A stretch of 64,000 nt of DNA from Branchiostoma floridae (Eukaryota > Chordata > Leptocardii > Amphioxiformes > Branchiostomatidae): the NCBI RefSeq assembly GCF_000003815.2, contig NC_049995.1, positions 10,760,968 through 10,824,967 on the forward strand, in the 5' to 3' direction. Shown piece by piece: positions 22,350-34,355 of this stretch. Every line of letters begins with the position of its first letter. Position 1 is the stretch's first letter. Below the pieces are notes generated by a model. It was not told the origin of the DNA. It did no database searches and worked only from the letters and a program-made list of their open reading frames with translations. The translations under genes were made by a program, and so were the position numbers.

Positions 22350-23914
22350 TTGTAATGTCTTTAAGTATATCTCAGCCACAGCGTAAGCTACATTGCTGCT
22401 ATAAGTTCACTTACCTTAGATGAGGTAGAGAGATGGGTGTGCCCTTGGTGAACCACAGCAGCGTTAATCGTTCAGACGCCTATACACACAAGGGTGGGAT
22501 GTTTAGAAGGATGCCATTCGTCATAGATAATAACCACTATAAAACAAAGTACCCACAGCGTGTCGTACTAATGTATATTACATCATGCTGAACTTTATAT
22601 AATACATCTATGTCTCTACTGCTAACTGCTGTGGCGATCACAGCGATGGATCTTAAATCGCCACCCAGTGCGTGTGAGCCTGGGTGTTTAACGCAAGCTG
22701 ATTAGGATAATGGTTTTTGGTATCAAATGCGTGCAGAAAGGGATACCAGAAGATACACACCAAAAACAAGTGCGGTAACATTATGCAAGTTCATAATGTT
22801 TGTCTTCACATGGTCTAGCCTAATAAATTACTGTTCTGTTTCTTCCCACCCATTCATATATATTGTGACCAGCCCCAAGCTTTGTCCTGCCACTTGCTAC
22901 ATAATGTATTCGAACACATTTCCGCAAAGTAAACATACCTATATTTGCATGTAGTTTTTTTCTATAGAAAAATTATTGTTAAAGTCTAATCACCCTGGCT
23001 TTAGAGAGTATGGCGTGTGTGATTGTATATATAATTCAATTTCCATAAATGCATTTTCTAGATATGGAATACACGTAAATACACATTACACAAACACGTA
23101 AAGGTGCCTCCTGTACTGTGGGAGACCTAGATTTACAGTCAAGCCAGTCTAGGCGGTGCCTGTAAAATCCTACTCATCTTTTTCAACTCCGCATCACTAC
23201 ACTCTGTGGAATCATAAGCTTACTACACCAATGACTCCTGGATGATGAATTAGTATTATATCATGGTGACAGAGGAGGGGGGGAAATCGAAGAGGAACAT
23301 TCAAAGAGAGTATGACCACTTCCTCACAAGATCCACAAGCATGTCAGAGAGCTCCCCAATTCCTGTTAATCTCCTTTTTTGCCAAAGTAGGAAAAAAAGT
23401 CAATAAAAGTGCTGGGCTTGCCCCTCTCCAGTGCATTACAGGGATTCTGAAAGTGCCAACTGAAAAGATTGATGCTTTGCCAAAAGTCGACGTCAGTGAA
23501 CTGATAAAGTTCTTTGATACTTACTCTGTAGACTTGGACGTTCTCCAATGTTTCTCTAGAACTTAGGCTGGGACTCTCCAAATGATGGCGAATCAAGTCC
23601 ATTGCGTCATCGTGCCTCTCAACGGCTCACGGGGCATCTGATGCGGAAAAAAAATATGTTTGAAAATTGCAGGTTCTAAAGGTGGACTTAGACCGTATGC
23701 CCGTAACTGCTTTAAGCTGTAAATCCAAAGAGTAAATGATTATGCTTTGAGAATGGGTTCGATGGATTTGCCAACAGAATCAAAGTTAATTCACAGTTCT
23801 GGTAAGCTGAGTCTAGGTCTTTGTACTTTGTATGGTAACTGGGCCGTTGTGTGCAATGTACATGTAGTTTGAAACTTCAGGCTTTTTGAAACCTGTGAAT
23901 CCATGGTATTAATA
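22350..23914. other. no recognisable gene
   Basis: Includes an 84-codon plus-strand frame (23312-23566) with no recognisable domain or splice sites; left unassigned. Confidence 0.4.
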
Positions 23915-24200
23915 TAAACTTAATTGCAAGATCATGCCCGAGGGCTAATTACAAAGTAAAACAGTGGTATATAGAACATAAACATGCCAATCTATGTATA
24001 TTTAAGCTGAGGGGTTTGACTTCTTTTTCGTATGAACGGAAGATGAATTGTCCAAGATTTTCGTATATAAAATGGTTGGACGACTTAAGCAATAAGATCG
24101 TTTTTTTTTTGGTCGTTGAGGTGTTGAATGCTATTTTAAATTTTTTGTAAAGATTTCTGGCAATAATTTCCTTTTTTCGGGGTAATATTGTGAACATTTA
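23915..24200 (-). pseudogene. LINE 3' end (decayed), minus strand
   Basis: On the minus strand a relic reading STTKKKTILLLKSSN precedes a UTR with the inverse of tgcccgagggctaat. Same family as 18880-19190 and 31007-31362, but more diverged. Confidence 0.55.
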
Positions 24201-24209
24201 CAGGAACAA

Positions 24210-25270
24210 ATGCAGTTCATCTTCTACCGCATTTTTCTGTCCAATATTTAAAAAATCTCGTTGTTATGCCTCGGTGCGTGAATTGTGTGGTGGACAAATT
24301 TGCCAACACGCAAGGTTTTTTACTTCACGGTGTGCAGCTATACAATGTTTTTATTAGCTTCTGCATCTGCCGTGTCACGGAGCCATATGCTGTTTTAGTC
24401 AATTTCGCTGGATATGCATTTGTCTTTAGTAGGTTTCTTCTGTTTACTTTAAGACGGACGAGGACAATGTAGCGCTGCACTCAAGTTCACGTTCTACCAG
24501 TTACGCCTGTAGTAGTTTGACCCAGCAAACGAACTAAATGTTCTTAGAAAGAGAAGAATTCGCCACGCACTACATCTTCTAATTACGTGCGTAGCGTGAG
24601 GAGATAGGAAGAAGACCATGATGAATCAGCACTGACTTTAAACCAATTACTGTCCGTCTGCTTTACGCAAGATTGGAAATATTGGGTGCCGTGAGCGTAC
24701 TAACTAACACTTAGAGGCCATGACAGGGGAATGTCAAAGACTGTAAAACAAACTGCAGGCAATATATGCACTTTTATTGATGCTACAAAGTTAATTTTTA
24801 TTGCAGGTCAGTAACTGCTGCTGGTTGATGTCTGCTTCAGGTTAATTAAGGCTTAGTGACCCACCATAGGCGTGTTGGTATGCTGTCATAATGCCTGGTT
24901 ACTAGTTTTTGTTATGTTAAACCACCGAATAAAAACAGCGAGTGAGCGAAGTGAAATTATTTAGTTTTGTAATGTACTTTCAGAAGATTTGGTTTATGTT
25001 AAGATGATAGAATAGCTTTGAACATGTATGCTACGCGTTAAGAAACTAACCCCCTCTCTACATAAAAGAACGGTCGGATAGTAATGAGGTTTATTATTCA
25101 TCACTTTTGGCACGTATGTGACGTTACGGCGTCATAATCAATATAAAATGAGGACTTCTAATTGATCAACGTCATTAATGATAGTATCGGCTGGCGATAC
25201 ACAAAAAGTACCAATAGTAAAATAATTACATTACTGTGAGTGAAAATACAAAGCTTTTCTTTTTAAATTT
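24210..25270. other. no recognisable gene
   Basis: A 68-codon frame at 24266 begins MPRCVNC, faintly like a THAP start, but lacks the rest of that domain. Otherwise AT-rich sequence. Confidence 0.35.
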
Positions 25271-25278
25271 TCGGGCAA

Positions 25279-25368
25279 GCGATATATATATTCGTACAAA
25301 CAAATCTTTATAACTTTAAGAGTGCGATATATATATTCGTACAAACAAATCTTTATAACTTTAAGAGT
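25279..25368. repeat. perfect 45-bp tandem duplication
   Basis: Two adjacent identical 45-mers beginning GCGATATATATATTCG (25279-25323 and 25324-25368), hence recent. Confidence 0.95.
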
Positions 25369-25905
25369 TTGTCTTCTATATGTGGTATGATCATGATTTT
25401 TCGGGACAATGAGTATGCACTGAATTAGTATATACTGAATTAACACAGAGGAAACTGATAAATTTAGCTATCAAATACAGTACACACAAATGTGCAATTA
25501 TATGACCAAAACATTCTACCACTGTGTTTAAAAGACTTAAAAAATTCTCAATCTTAAAACAAAAACTCAACATGTCAGAAACATAACCAATGAAAAATTG
25601 TAGCCCCCTTAATCGCTCTATCGGGAAATCATACTCAAAATAAAAATTGATTGTATATTACCCGATGACGTTATTTCTATTTGTAGATATCCCTCTTGTC
25701 TAGCTCTCAAAAGACCTATGGCACTCTTCAATACCTATTTGTCAATGATGCTTTGAAATTAAATATGGACATTGCAATAGTTGCGAATGACAAAGCACTA
25801 TCATCGAAAACCGTCGATACCCTGAAGTGTCTTATTACATCGCTTCCAGATGTTGAAATATTGATTTTAATGAATTTATCGTAAAGTTCATAGACTAAAA
25901 TTCTA

Positions 25906-26177
25906 AAGGTGGTATCTCACTGAATTTGGGGCATCGGTGAGGCACTACGGGGTTCGTTTACTCAGCGAATGTCAGAGGTAAAAAAACAACTTTGACTTTG
26001 ACTTTGACTTGACTGTTCTTAGTGATACGTTATGTGTATTTTGTTGTCTTCCAAGTCATAATTTTTATTACGCAATATTCAAATTATAAAAATATCGGAG
26101 AAAAGAACACAACAGTGCCGCCGTGAACGAATCCCGCAGTGCCGTACAGGTGTCCCAAGTGCAGTGAGATACCACCT
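25906..26177. mobile_element. long-TIR MITE, copy 3
   Basis: Same termini as copy 1. The core has gained a short (CTTTGA)n run at about 25990. Flanks include TAAA on the left and TTAA on the right. Confidence 0.8.
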
Positions 26178-26395
26178 TAAGATTCTAAAGCACGTGCAGA
26201 GTTGAATGATCTACACCAGGCAGGGCGCAGGACTAATAAAGCACCAATGAAGAGTAATTGGAGTAAAAAGACTTGCTATTAATCAGGGAACATCATAAAG
26301 GGCAGCCTTAAATCTCTATGAATAATTCTCGGCATATGTGAAATCCTGCTCTGAGTAAAATGGAAATCGGATGTCTGGGGTAAAAGAAGTTTATG

Positions 26396-27400
26396 GCTAC
26401 CCCAAAGCTACCCTGCATCTCATGAATATTGCGCTCAGTTTCCAAAGGGTAACGTACAGTGGTATTGGAGGTAAACAAATCGAATATACAGCAAATATAT
26501 TTTCCAAAGGACATCATGTTCAGGTCATTGCTTTTCAAAAGAGTTTCTAAAGTCGTGGTAAAAAATGCACGGATCATATGTGTGTGCAAAAGAACTCTAT
26601 GTCTACCCAAAAGCCACCGAGTATCTCATCATTCTTATCGATGCTCAGTTATCAAAGGAGAACGAATAGTGGCATTAAACCAGAGACACATCGTGTAGCC
26701 TACAAATATCTTTACCAAAGAACATCATGTTCAGGGCAAAGATTTTCTCCAGTTCCCTTGAACCATAAACGGGTACAGTGTCGTAAAGTTTGGTAAAAGC
26801 GCTCAGCCCTTGTGTTGGTAATAATTACATATTGAAATTTGCATTCCATGGCATTGCCTGTAAATGAAGGGTTGACTCTCCTTGTACATAACTGAATTCT
26901 ATGTCTAGCCTACAAATATCTTTACCTAAGATTATCGTGTTCAGGGCGAAGATCTCCAGTTCCATTGAACCTTGAACGGGGACATAAAGTATGGTAAAAC
27001 GCCTCTAAAATCTGCATAAATAGGGAGTTAACATCGGAACATGTGTTGGTAATAATTACATATTGAAATTTGCATTTCATGCCATTGCCTGTAAATGAAG
27101 GGCTGACTCTCCTTGTACGTAACTGAATTCACTGTCTAGCCTACAAATATCTTGACCAAAGAACGTCATGTTCAGGGCAAAGATTTTCTCCAGTTCATTT
27201 GAAACTTGAACGGGGACAGTGTCATAGAGTTTGGTAAAAACGCTCTAAAATGTGCATGAAAAGGAATCTAAAATCAGCCCGTGTATGTTGGCAATACTCA
27301 TATTGAAATTTACATTTCGTAGCATTGCCTGCGCGTGAGTGGAAAGAACGAAAAGTGAAGGGCCGTCTCCCCTTATACATAACTGAATTTAATGCCTAGA
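26396..27400. repeat. tandem array, monomers about 200-230 bp, about 5 units
   Basis: TAGCCTACAAATATCTT marks units at 26696, 26906 and 27137; these share gttcagggcaaagattttct, gtgttggtaataattacat and cattgcctgtaaatgaaggg. Two more diverged units upstream (about 26396 and 26595) share taccc.aaagc.acc and tgctcagtt.tcaaagg. Pairwise periods are 210 and 231. Confidence 0.8.
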
Positions 27401-27619
27401 GGGGATTCTCTGAATATGAATATGATAACAGTACAGCAGAGGAACAACTTAATCACAGCCAGGAAGTACAGCAAATGTAATAATGCGGTTTAAGCTTTTA
27501 TCGTGATACATGCTTCAAGACAAACCCTTCGGGACAAGTTGTGAAGTATGTCCTGATACTGATTTACGAGCAGCTCAGAAGGTGCCGTCTCTGGATGACA
27601 TACCTCAAACAACGCATAT

Positions 27620-27862
27620 CTATATTTTACAAGACGCTTTAATATCAAATATGAAATGTACCTTGTAATCACATGTACATACATCAGAATAAGTTTGATA
27701 TATTTGATAAAGTCTTCTTGAAATTGCATACATGTGTAGAAGAACATTGATGTAATGGAGAGGGCCGAGCATACCTCCTTGGGGAACCCTTATACAAGGC
27801 AAGAAGGAAAGCCAGGAATTAAGAGATAATAGCATATTCGAGCTGAGTGATACATATTCCAC
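27620..27862 (-). pseudogene. reverse transcriptase remnant of a LINE
   Basis: On the minus strand the frame holds VPQGGMLGPLHYINVL, an altered form of the VPQGSxLGPLLF block of non-LTR reverse transcriptases. The surrounding polymerase is not recognisable. Confidence 0.55.
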
Positions 27863-28324
27863 TTAGCTACCCATAATCTTTACAGAGAGTCACTTCAAGG
27901 TCTTAAAGCCTGAGGAGTTTCTTAGCGTTCCTTAGTACATTTGATGTATCGGTATTCTGCCATGCTCCTTCATCCATGGTATTATGGGCATGGATAGCAG
28001 AAATGCCACCGACATCAATCCTGAAAAGGACATCTCAGACGCAGTCTATACTGCATAGTCACGACTCCACGACATAGTATGAACAACCATCTGCTGCAAC
28101 CAAATATCAGTTAGATCCAGTAGTATATTTGGCATGTAGCATGCTTAAATCAATCTCGTTATGCGAAGTCCTTTAAGGCCATGAAAAATCACGACACAGT
28201 CGTATGGGGAATACGAAAAGGCCCTGTCAAGATGTCATGGTTAAACTACTGCTTCCATTGGCAATATAGATTTCATCTGTTGATGAAACATATGGTCAGA
28301 ACGCAACGTCTCTCCCCTTCAGAA

Positions 28325-28425
28325 ATCAATGCGATGACAAGCATACTCGTATTTGTCTTACCCCTCATATCTAATAGGTCCGAACATGTATCCTTGGGGG
28401 ACCCCTGTGGTGTTACTCCAAATGT
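28325..28425 (-). pseudogene. second reverse transcriptase remnant
   Basis: The minus strand reads GVPQGYMFGPIR, another decayed VPQG block, about 600 bp from the previous one. Probably part of a second old LINE insertion or a duplicated one. Confidence 0.4.
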
Positions 28426-28740
28426 ACGTTCATAAGCGGGAGATTTTGGCCTCCATTGTACTGTTATGTTCTTTTATAATTCATTGTCATGTATTTATTT
28501 ATTTTTTTGCAAAACAAATTTTAAAAAAACTGAAGAAGTGGTTAGCAATTGCAGGAATTGCTATTTTTCAATACATGTATTGCACAAACACGTCTTTCAG
28601 CTTTTTTGAGACGAACAAAGAGAGCGTTCAGCAGTTCTGGAACTCGTGCTGATGCCTTATTGGTCAGTGCATATATCTTAGGCCGAACGGATTACGTGAC
28701 ACAACCGCCACGAACTGATAACGGGTACCGGCATTAGATC

Positions 28741-28950
28741 CTATGAGCCGCACCTTATACTATCTGTATTTGTCACCACTACCATTCCAGCAGCTTGCAT
28801 ACCAACACTGTCTAGCTTAGACATATCCCATAAATCATTTAGATGAAAGGACGCCCAGACGGTTTGACGACCATAAATGATGGACGTGACATTTTCACCT
28901 AACAACTTGAAGTACACGCTGTCTACCATGATGTATATTTTCTCCGGCGC
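28741..28950 (-). CDS. unassigned open segment, possible old coding relic
   Basis: About 70 codons are open on the minus strand before TAG: KAPEKIYIMVDSVYFKLLG through SFHLNDLWDMSKLDS. Composition looks coding, but there is no convincing acceptor and I do not recognise the family. It abuts the 161-bp array. It could be a retroelement relic. Confidence 0.25.
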   Translation of the reverse strand, partial: APEKIYIMVDSVYFKLLGENVTSIIYGRQTVWASFHLNDLWDMSKLDSVGMQAAGMVVVTNTDSIRCGS

Positions 28951-29123
28951 CTTTCATTGATGATCATCCGTTCCATTTCCATATAGATTACCAGTCCTGG
29001 TAAGTGTACTTTGTAAAGCCAGCAAAAATCTGCCCAGTGACAAAATCCACTGGAGGGTGTAATTCTAAGCCTCTGTGCAATCGGGAAATGGAACCCGTAA
29101 GGTGCGTAATTCCGGCCATAATG

Positions 29124-30058
29124 TACGTGTCGTGACAATCGGGACGAGTCACCTGGGGATGGGATCTTATACTGCTGACCTTTGAAACTCATTCCAGGAA
29201 GAACTATATCCCGAAAACTGGAAAACCGTGTAAAAAAATAGCTCTCTTCACGTTTTCGTGAGGTTGTATCTAAGGTATCTAAGTGTACGTGTCGTGATAA
29301 TCTGGAAGAGTCACCTGGAGATGGGATCTTACACTACTTACCTTTGAAACGTATTCCGGGAAGACCTATTTCCAGGAAACTAGAAAACCGTCCAAAAAGT
29401 AGTTTTCTTCACGTTTTTTTGAGGTTGTATCTAAGGTATCCAGTTGTACGTGTCGTGACAATCGGGACGAGTCACTGGGGATGGGATATTATACTGTTGA
29501 CCTTTGAAACTCATTCCGGGAAAGAACTATTTCCATGAAACTAGAAAACCGTGCAAAAAGTAGCTCATTTCGCGTTTTTGTGAGATTGTACCTAAGGTAT
29601 CTAAATGTATATGTCGTGACAATCTGGACGAGTCACCTGGGGATGGGATCTTACACCGCTGACCTTTGAAACGTATTCCGGGAAGAACTATATCAATGAA
29701 ACTAGAAAACCGTGCAAAAAGTAGCTCTTTTCACGTTTTTGTGATGTTGTATCTAAGGTATCTAATTGTACGTGTCGTGACAATCCGGAAGAGTCACCTG
29801 GGGATGGGATATTATATACTGCTGACCTTTGAAACTCATTCCAGGAAATAACTATTTCCAGGAAACTGGAAAACCGTGGAAAAAACAGCTCTCTTCGCGT
29901 TTCGGTGAGGTTGTATCTAATGTATCTAATTGTACGTGTCGTGACAATCTAGACGAGTCACCTGGGGATGGGATCTTTTACCGCTGGCCTTTGAAACTCA
30001 TTCCGGGAAAGAACTATTTCCACGAAACTGGAAACCCGTGCAAAATGTAGCTCTCTTC
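29124..30058. repeat. 161-bp tandem array, about 5.8 copies
   Basis: TACGTGTCGTGACAATC starts units at 29124, 29286, 29447, 29608, 29769 and 29933. Each contains gagtcacctggggatggga, tgacctttgaaactcattcc, and ggaaaaccgtgcaaaa followed by tcttcacg. Partly homologous to the array that follows. Confidence 0.9.
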
Positions 30059-30375
30059 ACGCCTCCAAAATATAACGTTTTCTACGAAAATTCAATTTTT
30101 GAGGGATCAACTCTGACAGGTCATTCTAGGAAGAACTATTTCCAGGAAACTGAAAAACCGTCCAAAAAGTTGCTATCTTCACGCCTCCAAAATAAGGCGT
30201 TTTCTACACGGAAATTCAATTTTTGAGGGATCAACTCTGACAGGTCATTCCAGGAAAAACTATTGTCAGGAAACTAAAAAAAACGTCCAAAAAAGTAGCT
30301 CTCTTCATGCCTCTAAAACAGGGCGTTTTCTACGGGGAAATTCAATTTTTGATGGATCAACTCTGACAGGTTTGC
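30059..30375. repeat. 122-bp tandem array, about 2.6 copies
   Basis: Units begin acgcctccaaaat at about 30059, 30181 and 30306. They keep the 161-bp array's tcattccaggaagaactatt ... tcttcacg module but replace the tacgtgtcgtgac ... ctgacc part with gaaattcaatttttgaggga. Confidence 0.85.
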
Positions 30376-30984
30376 GGGAACAGCGAAATGCTATCACTAC
30401 TTCCAGTTGCCTCTGGGATGCCTTCGTCAGCTTATAACTATAGTTTATCAAAGGACACATGGTCCGGTGACGGATGTGCTTTATATATACATATGATCTT
30501 ACATACCGGAATTTACCTCAATGGAATTGAATGTCAAATTTTAATACATTATGACAGGTGAAAACCCCTGTATGGTATACAAAGGAAAATATATTAAAGA
30601 ATGTCTCGACACTAGAAATCCCTCCAATGATTGTGAAAGTCTTCAAACAATTTTCATTCCATCATATGAACCCTTGCATCAAGTAGATTAGCATTATAGA
30701 ACTGTAATTATGTATTAGTAAATGACATGCTTTATACCATGTACAATTGTTGCGCAATAAATTTACTGTATCCCTCCGCCGTAGTCCTATTAGTGCTGAT
30801 CAATGCCTTTTCGTTGTTTATTAGCTTGTTAGTGAATTTGCTTGGATGGTTGGTAGGTTGGTTGGTTGATTATCAGTAAAAAGTATGAATAGATGTTTTC
30901 ATGACTTTTTTCCGTCAGGTTTATCTTTGGGCTTGCATTTCTATTTCTGTCACAAACAATACATTACCTGTGTGTAAAAGAACG
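30376..30984. other. no recognisable feature
   Basis: AT-rich, with a short ggttggttggttg run at about 30850. Confidence 0.4.
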
Positions 30985-31362
30985 TGCAAACAGTGCACGT
31001 TCAAACATGGTGGAAGACGAAACACATCTTATGTCAAACTGCTCTTTCTACGATCACGAAAGAAAAGGGCTGTTTGAAGAGGCCACCAAATTCCATCCAA
31101 ACTTCTTAACATTCACCGACAAAATGAAAAAAACTATTCTCCTTCTAACTTCACAAAACCCACACATAATAGAAAAGGTGGGATCTTTCGTCTTCCACTG
31201 TCTTCGAAAAAGGAGTCGAACCGAATAACCCAGGATCTAGAGTTAGCTTTTACCAGTTTTAGACTTTAGCAGACACCCTTGATATTGTTTTTTTTACTTT
31301 GTCTGAATGGCTCATGTTACCTGCAATTAGCCCACGGGCAAGAATTTGCAATAAACTTGGGT
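30985..31362 (+). pseudogene. LINE 3' end (CR1/L2-like), plus strand
   Basis: Coding relic VEDETHLMSNCSFYDHER...NFLTFTD...ILLLTSQNP. The VEDE.H.L..C..Y...R pattern is typical of the extreme C-terminus of CR1/L2-type ORF2 proteins. A UTR ending ...ttagcccacgggcaagaatttgcAATAAACTT follows. Best-preserved of the three copies (18880, 23915, 30985); reads open for 73 codons. Confidence 0.7.
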
Positions 31363-31409
31363 GTTGCCATTGTTTGTGTGCTACACATACCCCCTGCAAA
31401 TAAACACAT

Positions 31410-31500
31410 AGAGATATATTTTTATTTCATTTATTTGCAAATTCATGCCCGAAGGTTAATAGCAAGGGTACAGACAGTAAAAAGTAAGAAGTGTCTATTC
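31410..31500 (-). repeat. LINE 3' UTR fragment of the same family, minus strand
   Basis: Inverse of the tail above (atttgcaaattcatgcccgaaggttaat), 50 bp from it, so two tails meet end to end. Confidence 0.5.
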
Positions 31501-31559
31501 TATACAGCTATCTATGTACATGATTCTACATTGTTTACTGGGAGGTTTGACTTCTTCTT

Positions 31560-32246
31560 TGGAGGCAGTGGCTGATGAAAAGTCCCACGTCCTTAATGAC
31601 TAGTGCGTTCTGTGATATATGTGCAAACACTCAAAACATAACCGATTACATTACTCTGTCGACGTAGGATACCCTCCAGTCACAGACTAAAAATGTCTCA
31701 CTAGCTCTTTTCAACCTCTTAGTGAGAAACTGTCTCTGGTGTCTTTACAAAGTTATCTCACAGCATGGCGCGCACCTACATAAGTGTAAGAAATATTCAT
31801 CCCTATCCCTGAGCACGTAAAGTGATACAAAAGGTTTAACCTTGAATACACATCTTTATCGTAACCTGATCACCTTAAACCATTATAGTTTTTATACCTC
31901 GACTCTAAGGGGTGCTTAATAGGAATCAGTCTCTCTGGGACTGACACCAAAGACCTGAGTAAAACAACTTTTCTAAAAGAGGCTGTCAAAGTACTCATTT
32001 CAAAGGCCTGGTTTCACACTTAGAGTTAAAAGGTTTATCATTACTACATATACAGTGCGCCCTTTTCATGCACCCATTTAGTATGATGGTACGATTTACT
32101 GTTTTTTTTAAATCCCAAGGTGGATGCTTCTATCGTCAGTCATCCCAGGACAACCTTTCTTATTGCTTTTAGAGGGGCTACCAGTCAAGGTAACTTTTGT
32201 GTGCAATCTCCCCATAGAGAAACAGTTTAAAATCCAGAAGAACAGG
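31560..32246. other. no recognisable feature
   Basis: No open frame of interest and no repeat structure that I could delimit. Confidence 0.4.
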
Positions 32247-32760
32247 GATGTTCTTGTACCTCAATTGGTAGTACCATAAAGGTGGTATCTCACTGCACTT
32301 AAGGAGCCGGGTGCGGCACTGCGGGTTTCATACACTGCGGCACTATTGGTTATTTTCGATTTTTTTTTTTTTACTTTACATGTTGCGTAATACGTAAACC
32401 AACAAAATACACAAAACGTAACAAATTTCGTCTTTATCTCTGAAATTCGTTGAGTAATCTTTCAAACCCCGCAGTGCCTCACCGGTGCCACAAGTGCAGT
32501 GAGATACCACTTTAACATTTGGAGTCCTGGTTCCAATTACTTAGTACATGCGAGACCTCGATTCAATCCTGGTATATGGCATCTCTGTTGCGGGTTGCTC
32601 TCGTCTTCACTTTCAAAAGAAACGTGCAATGGGTGTTCCGTGCTTAAAAAGATGCTATAGGCACATTACATAAGGGGACTGGTATCCTCTACGTGTGGAA
32701 TACATCAAGATAATGAAACAGCAAGCAAACTTGCTGCTCTATACACATAAGGGTGTGAAC
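32247..32760 (+). repeat. tRNA-derived SINE interrupted by a MITE
   Basis: An A-box-like half (gtacctcaattggtagtacc) lies left of the MITE at 32279-32512, and the rest (ggagtcctggttccaatt ... gacctcgattcaatcctgg, B-box-like) lies right of it. Removing the MITE restores tRNA-like spacing; a body follows to about 32760. Confidence 0.5.
32279..32512. mobile_element. long-TIR MITE, copy 4, nested in a SINE
   Basis: Same termini as the copy at 17586; the core is in the opposite orientation (attttcgat...acaaaatacacaaaacgtaac). The right TIR ends CCACTTTAA. Confidence 0.8.
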
Positions 32761-34084
32761 AAGAATATCCATATAGTAAACTGTGTGAAACAAACGATAG
32801 TACATCACGTAGTAAATATATATGGGGTCATCAAAACCATAATGATTTAAGTTGGGGTAATAATGTCCTGTAAATACCGGTCATCTACAACTTTTACTTT
32901 CAGAGGCCAACTATTTTTTGACACCTTTGCGGGTCGTCATGTATGATATTTTCAGAGTACATGGCTAGGTGATGCAATGGGACACACAGAGGTTACTCTA
33001 AATGTCATGACAACTCAGTCAGCTTTTTGCTAACATGCTCGACCGAACACTTTCGCTTTGACAGGTGGATTTTTTTCAATATGTTCTGATTTTTGCCTAC
33101 CTGCTGTCAGGATTTGCAAACGAGAATTTCTTTGCACTATTTTCTTTTTTTCTTTGCAATGTTTTACCTCCTTGGATCAAGGTGTAAAACGCAAAGGTTG
33201 CAATTGGCCTGTTAACGTTTTCTTCATTTGGACTTGTCCAACATACGTCACTGATTACCAAGTTGTGAATTCAGAAAAGGTTGAAAAAGTTTGCTGTGTT
33301 CATCATAACAAGCTTAAGATATCACAAAGGTACGAAAAATGATGAATGTTGTAATATGTTGGACAAAAACAAGGCATGCATACAGATAACATACGTAAGG
33401 TAAGGCATACGTAAGTTGTGACATTAAAATGCAATGGCTACAAATGCACTCTTCTGTGATCCAAAACATTGTTTTGTGACAGCATAGACAGCATAGATAG
33501 GTGTTTATAACAATGAAACCTGCACTATTGAAAGTTAAAAACATTTATCAGAAATTCACCTGGGTTTCTTGGAATTTTTTTACCTTCCCACAAAACCATT
33601 AAACTACTGGCAAATTCATGATGGTGTTTCAGTAACGACGTGATATCTTTAGACTGGAAATATGAATTTTGAAACGTTTCCTTATCGAATTAGGTCGGCA
33701 ATAGCTGCAGGTATGAATACGAATTGATTTAAAATCTGAGATCGTAATTGCAATCTTAATTATGTGAAAAACTTGCCTGCGGCTTCTGTCATCTTACACA
33801 GTGTATTTCATCTTACTGACTCTTTCATGGCGGTAGATTTGAATGCGATGATCACGATATTTCTATTGAATTGTTAGTGAAAGATGGAAAAGCCATAAAT
33901 CATGTGTGACCGAACATGATGTTATGATGAATATATTTCACAACATTCAAAATAAGATGTGGAACTGATAAGTTATGTTTTTTCTGCTTTATAGTGAACG
34001 TAGTGAAACTGAGCAAAAAAACCTTGTTTATCCTCCTTAAATTCTCCAACGTAACACGAAACAATGCAAATGGTTAAAAACAGT
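32761..34084. other. no recognisable gene
   Basis: Contains a 94-codon plus frame at 33058, Phe/Cys-rich, with no recognisable domain; treated as chance. Confidence 0.4.
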
Positions 34085-34121
34085 TCATCTCTACTACTGG
34101 ATAAGAAAACGGATATTTACA

Positions 34122-34163
34122 TCCGGACGTTTCGAGTGACATCCATCACTCTTCTTCAGCGTC
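34122..34163 (-). ncRNA. hammerhead-ribozyme-like motif, copy B-left
   Basis: Minus strand: CTGAAGA, extra A, stem II GAGTGA/TCACTC plus a T.G closing a GGAT loop, GAAAC, GTC. Stem I keeps only two pairs (CG/CG), so activity is less likely than for copies A and C, but core and stem II are intact. Confidence 0.45.
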
Positions 34164-34313
34164 ACTAGAATGAACTGGCAGAAACAAACCAATACAAGTA
34201 CATAGTTAATTAGAAGGATCGTAAGGAAATATTACTCAAATTTGAATCATGTTTGTATAGTTCCGTATGGTAAAACAATACCATGGGAAGTTATTGTCCT
34301 AGTTCTTTCTAGT

Positions 34314-34355
34314 GACGCTGAGGAAGAGTGATGGATGTCACTCGAAACGTCCGGA
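34314..34355 (+). ncRNA. hammerhead-ribozyme-like motif, copy B-right
   Basis: Plus strand: CTGAGGA, extra A, the same stem II as B-left, GAAAC, GTC. Faces B-left head to head. Stem I again has only two pairs next to the core. Confidence 0.45.

Noticed and set aside
24266-24472. THAP-domain protein start (MPRCVNC...)
   Set aside because: Only the first few residues resemble THAP; the later Cys-His ligands and the AVPTIF-type end are absent.
25980-26025. Separate microsatellite locus (CTTTGA)n
   Set aside because: It is a short expansion inside a long-TIR MITE core and is reported there.
29124-30375. CRISPR-like array
   Set aside because: Monomers are tandem and homologous along their whole length, with no unique spacers; the genome is eukaryotic.
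33058-33342. Small Cys/Phe-rich protein
   Set aside because: No signal peptide pattern, domain or splice context; composition fits chance in AT-rich DNA.
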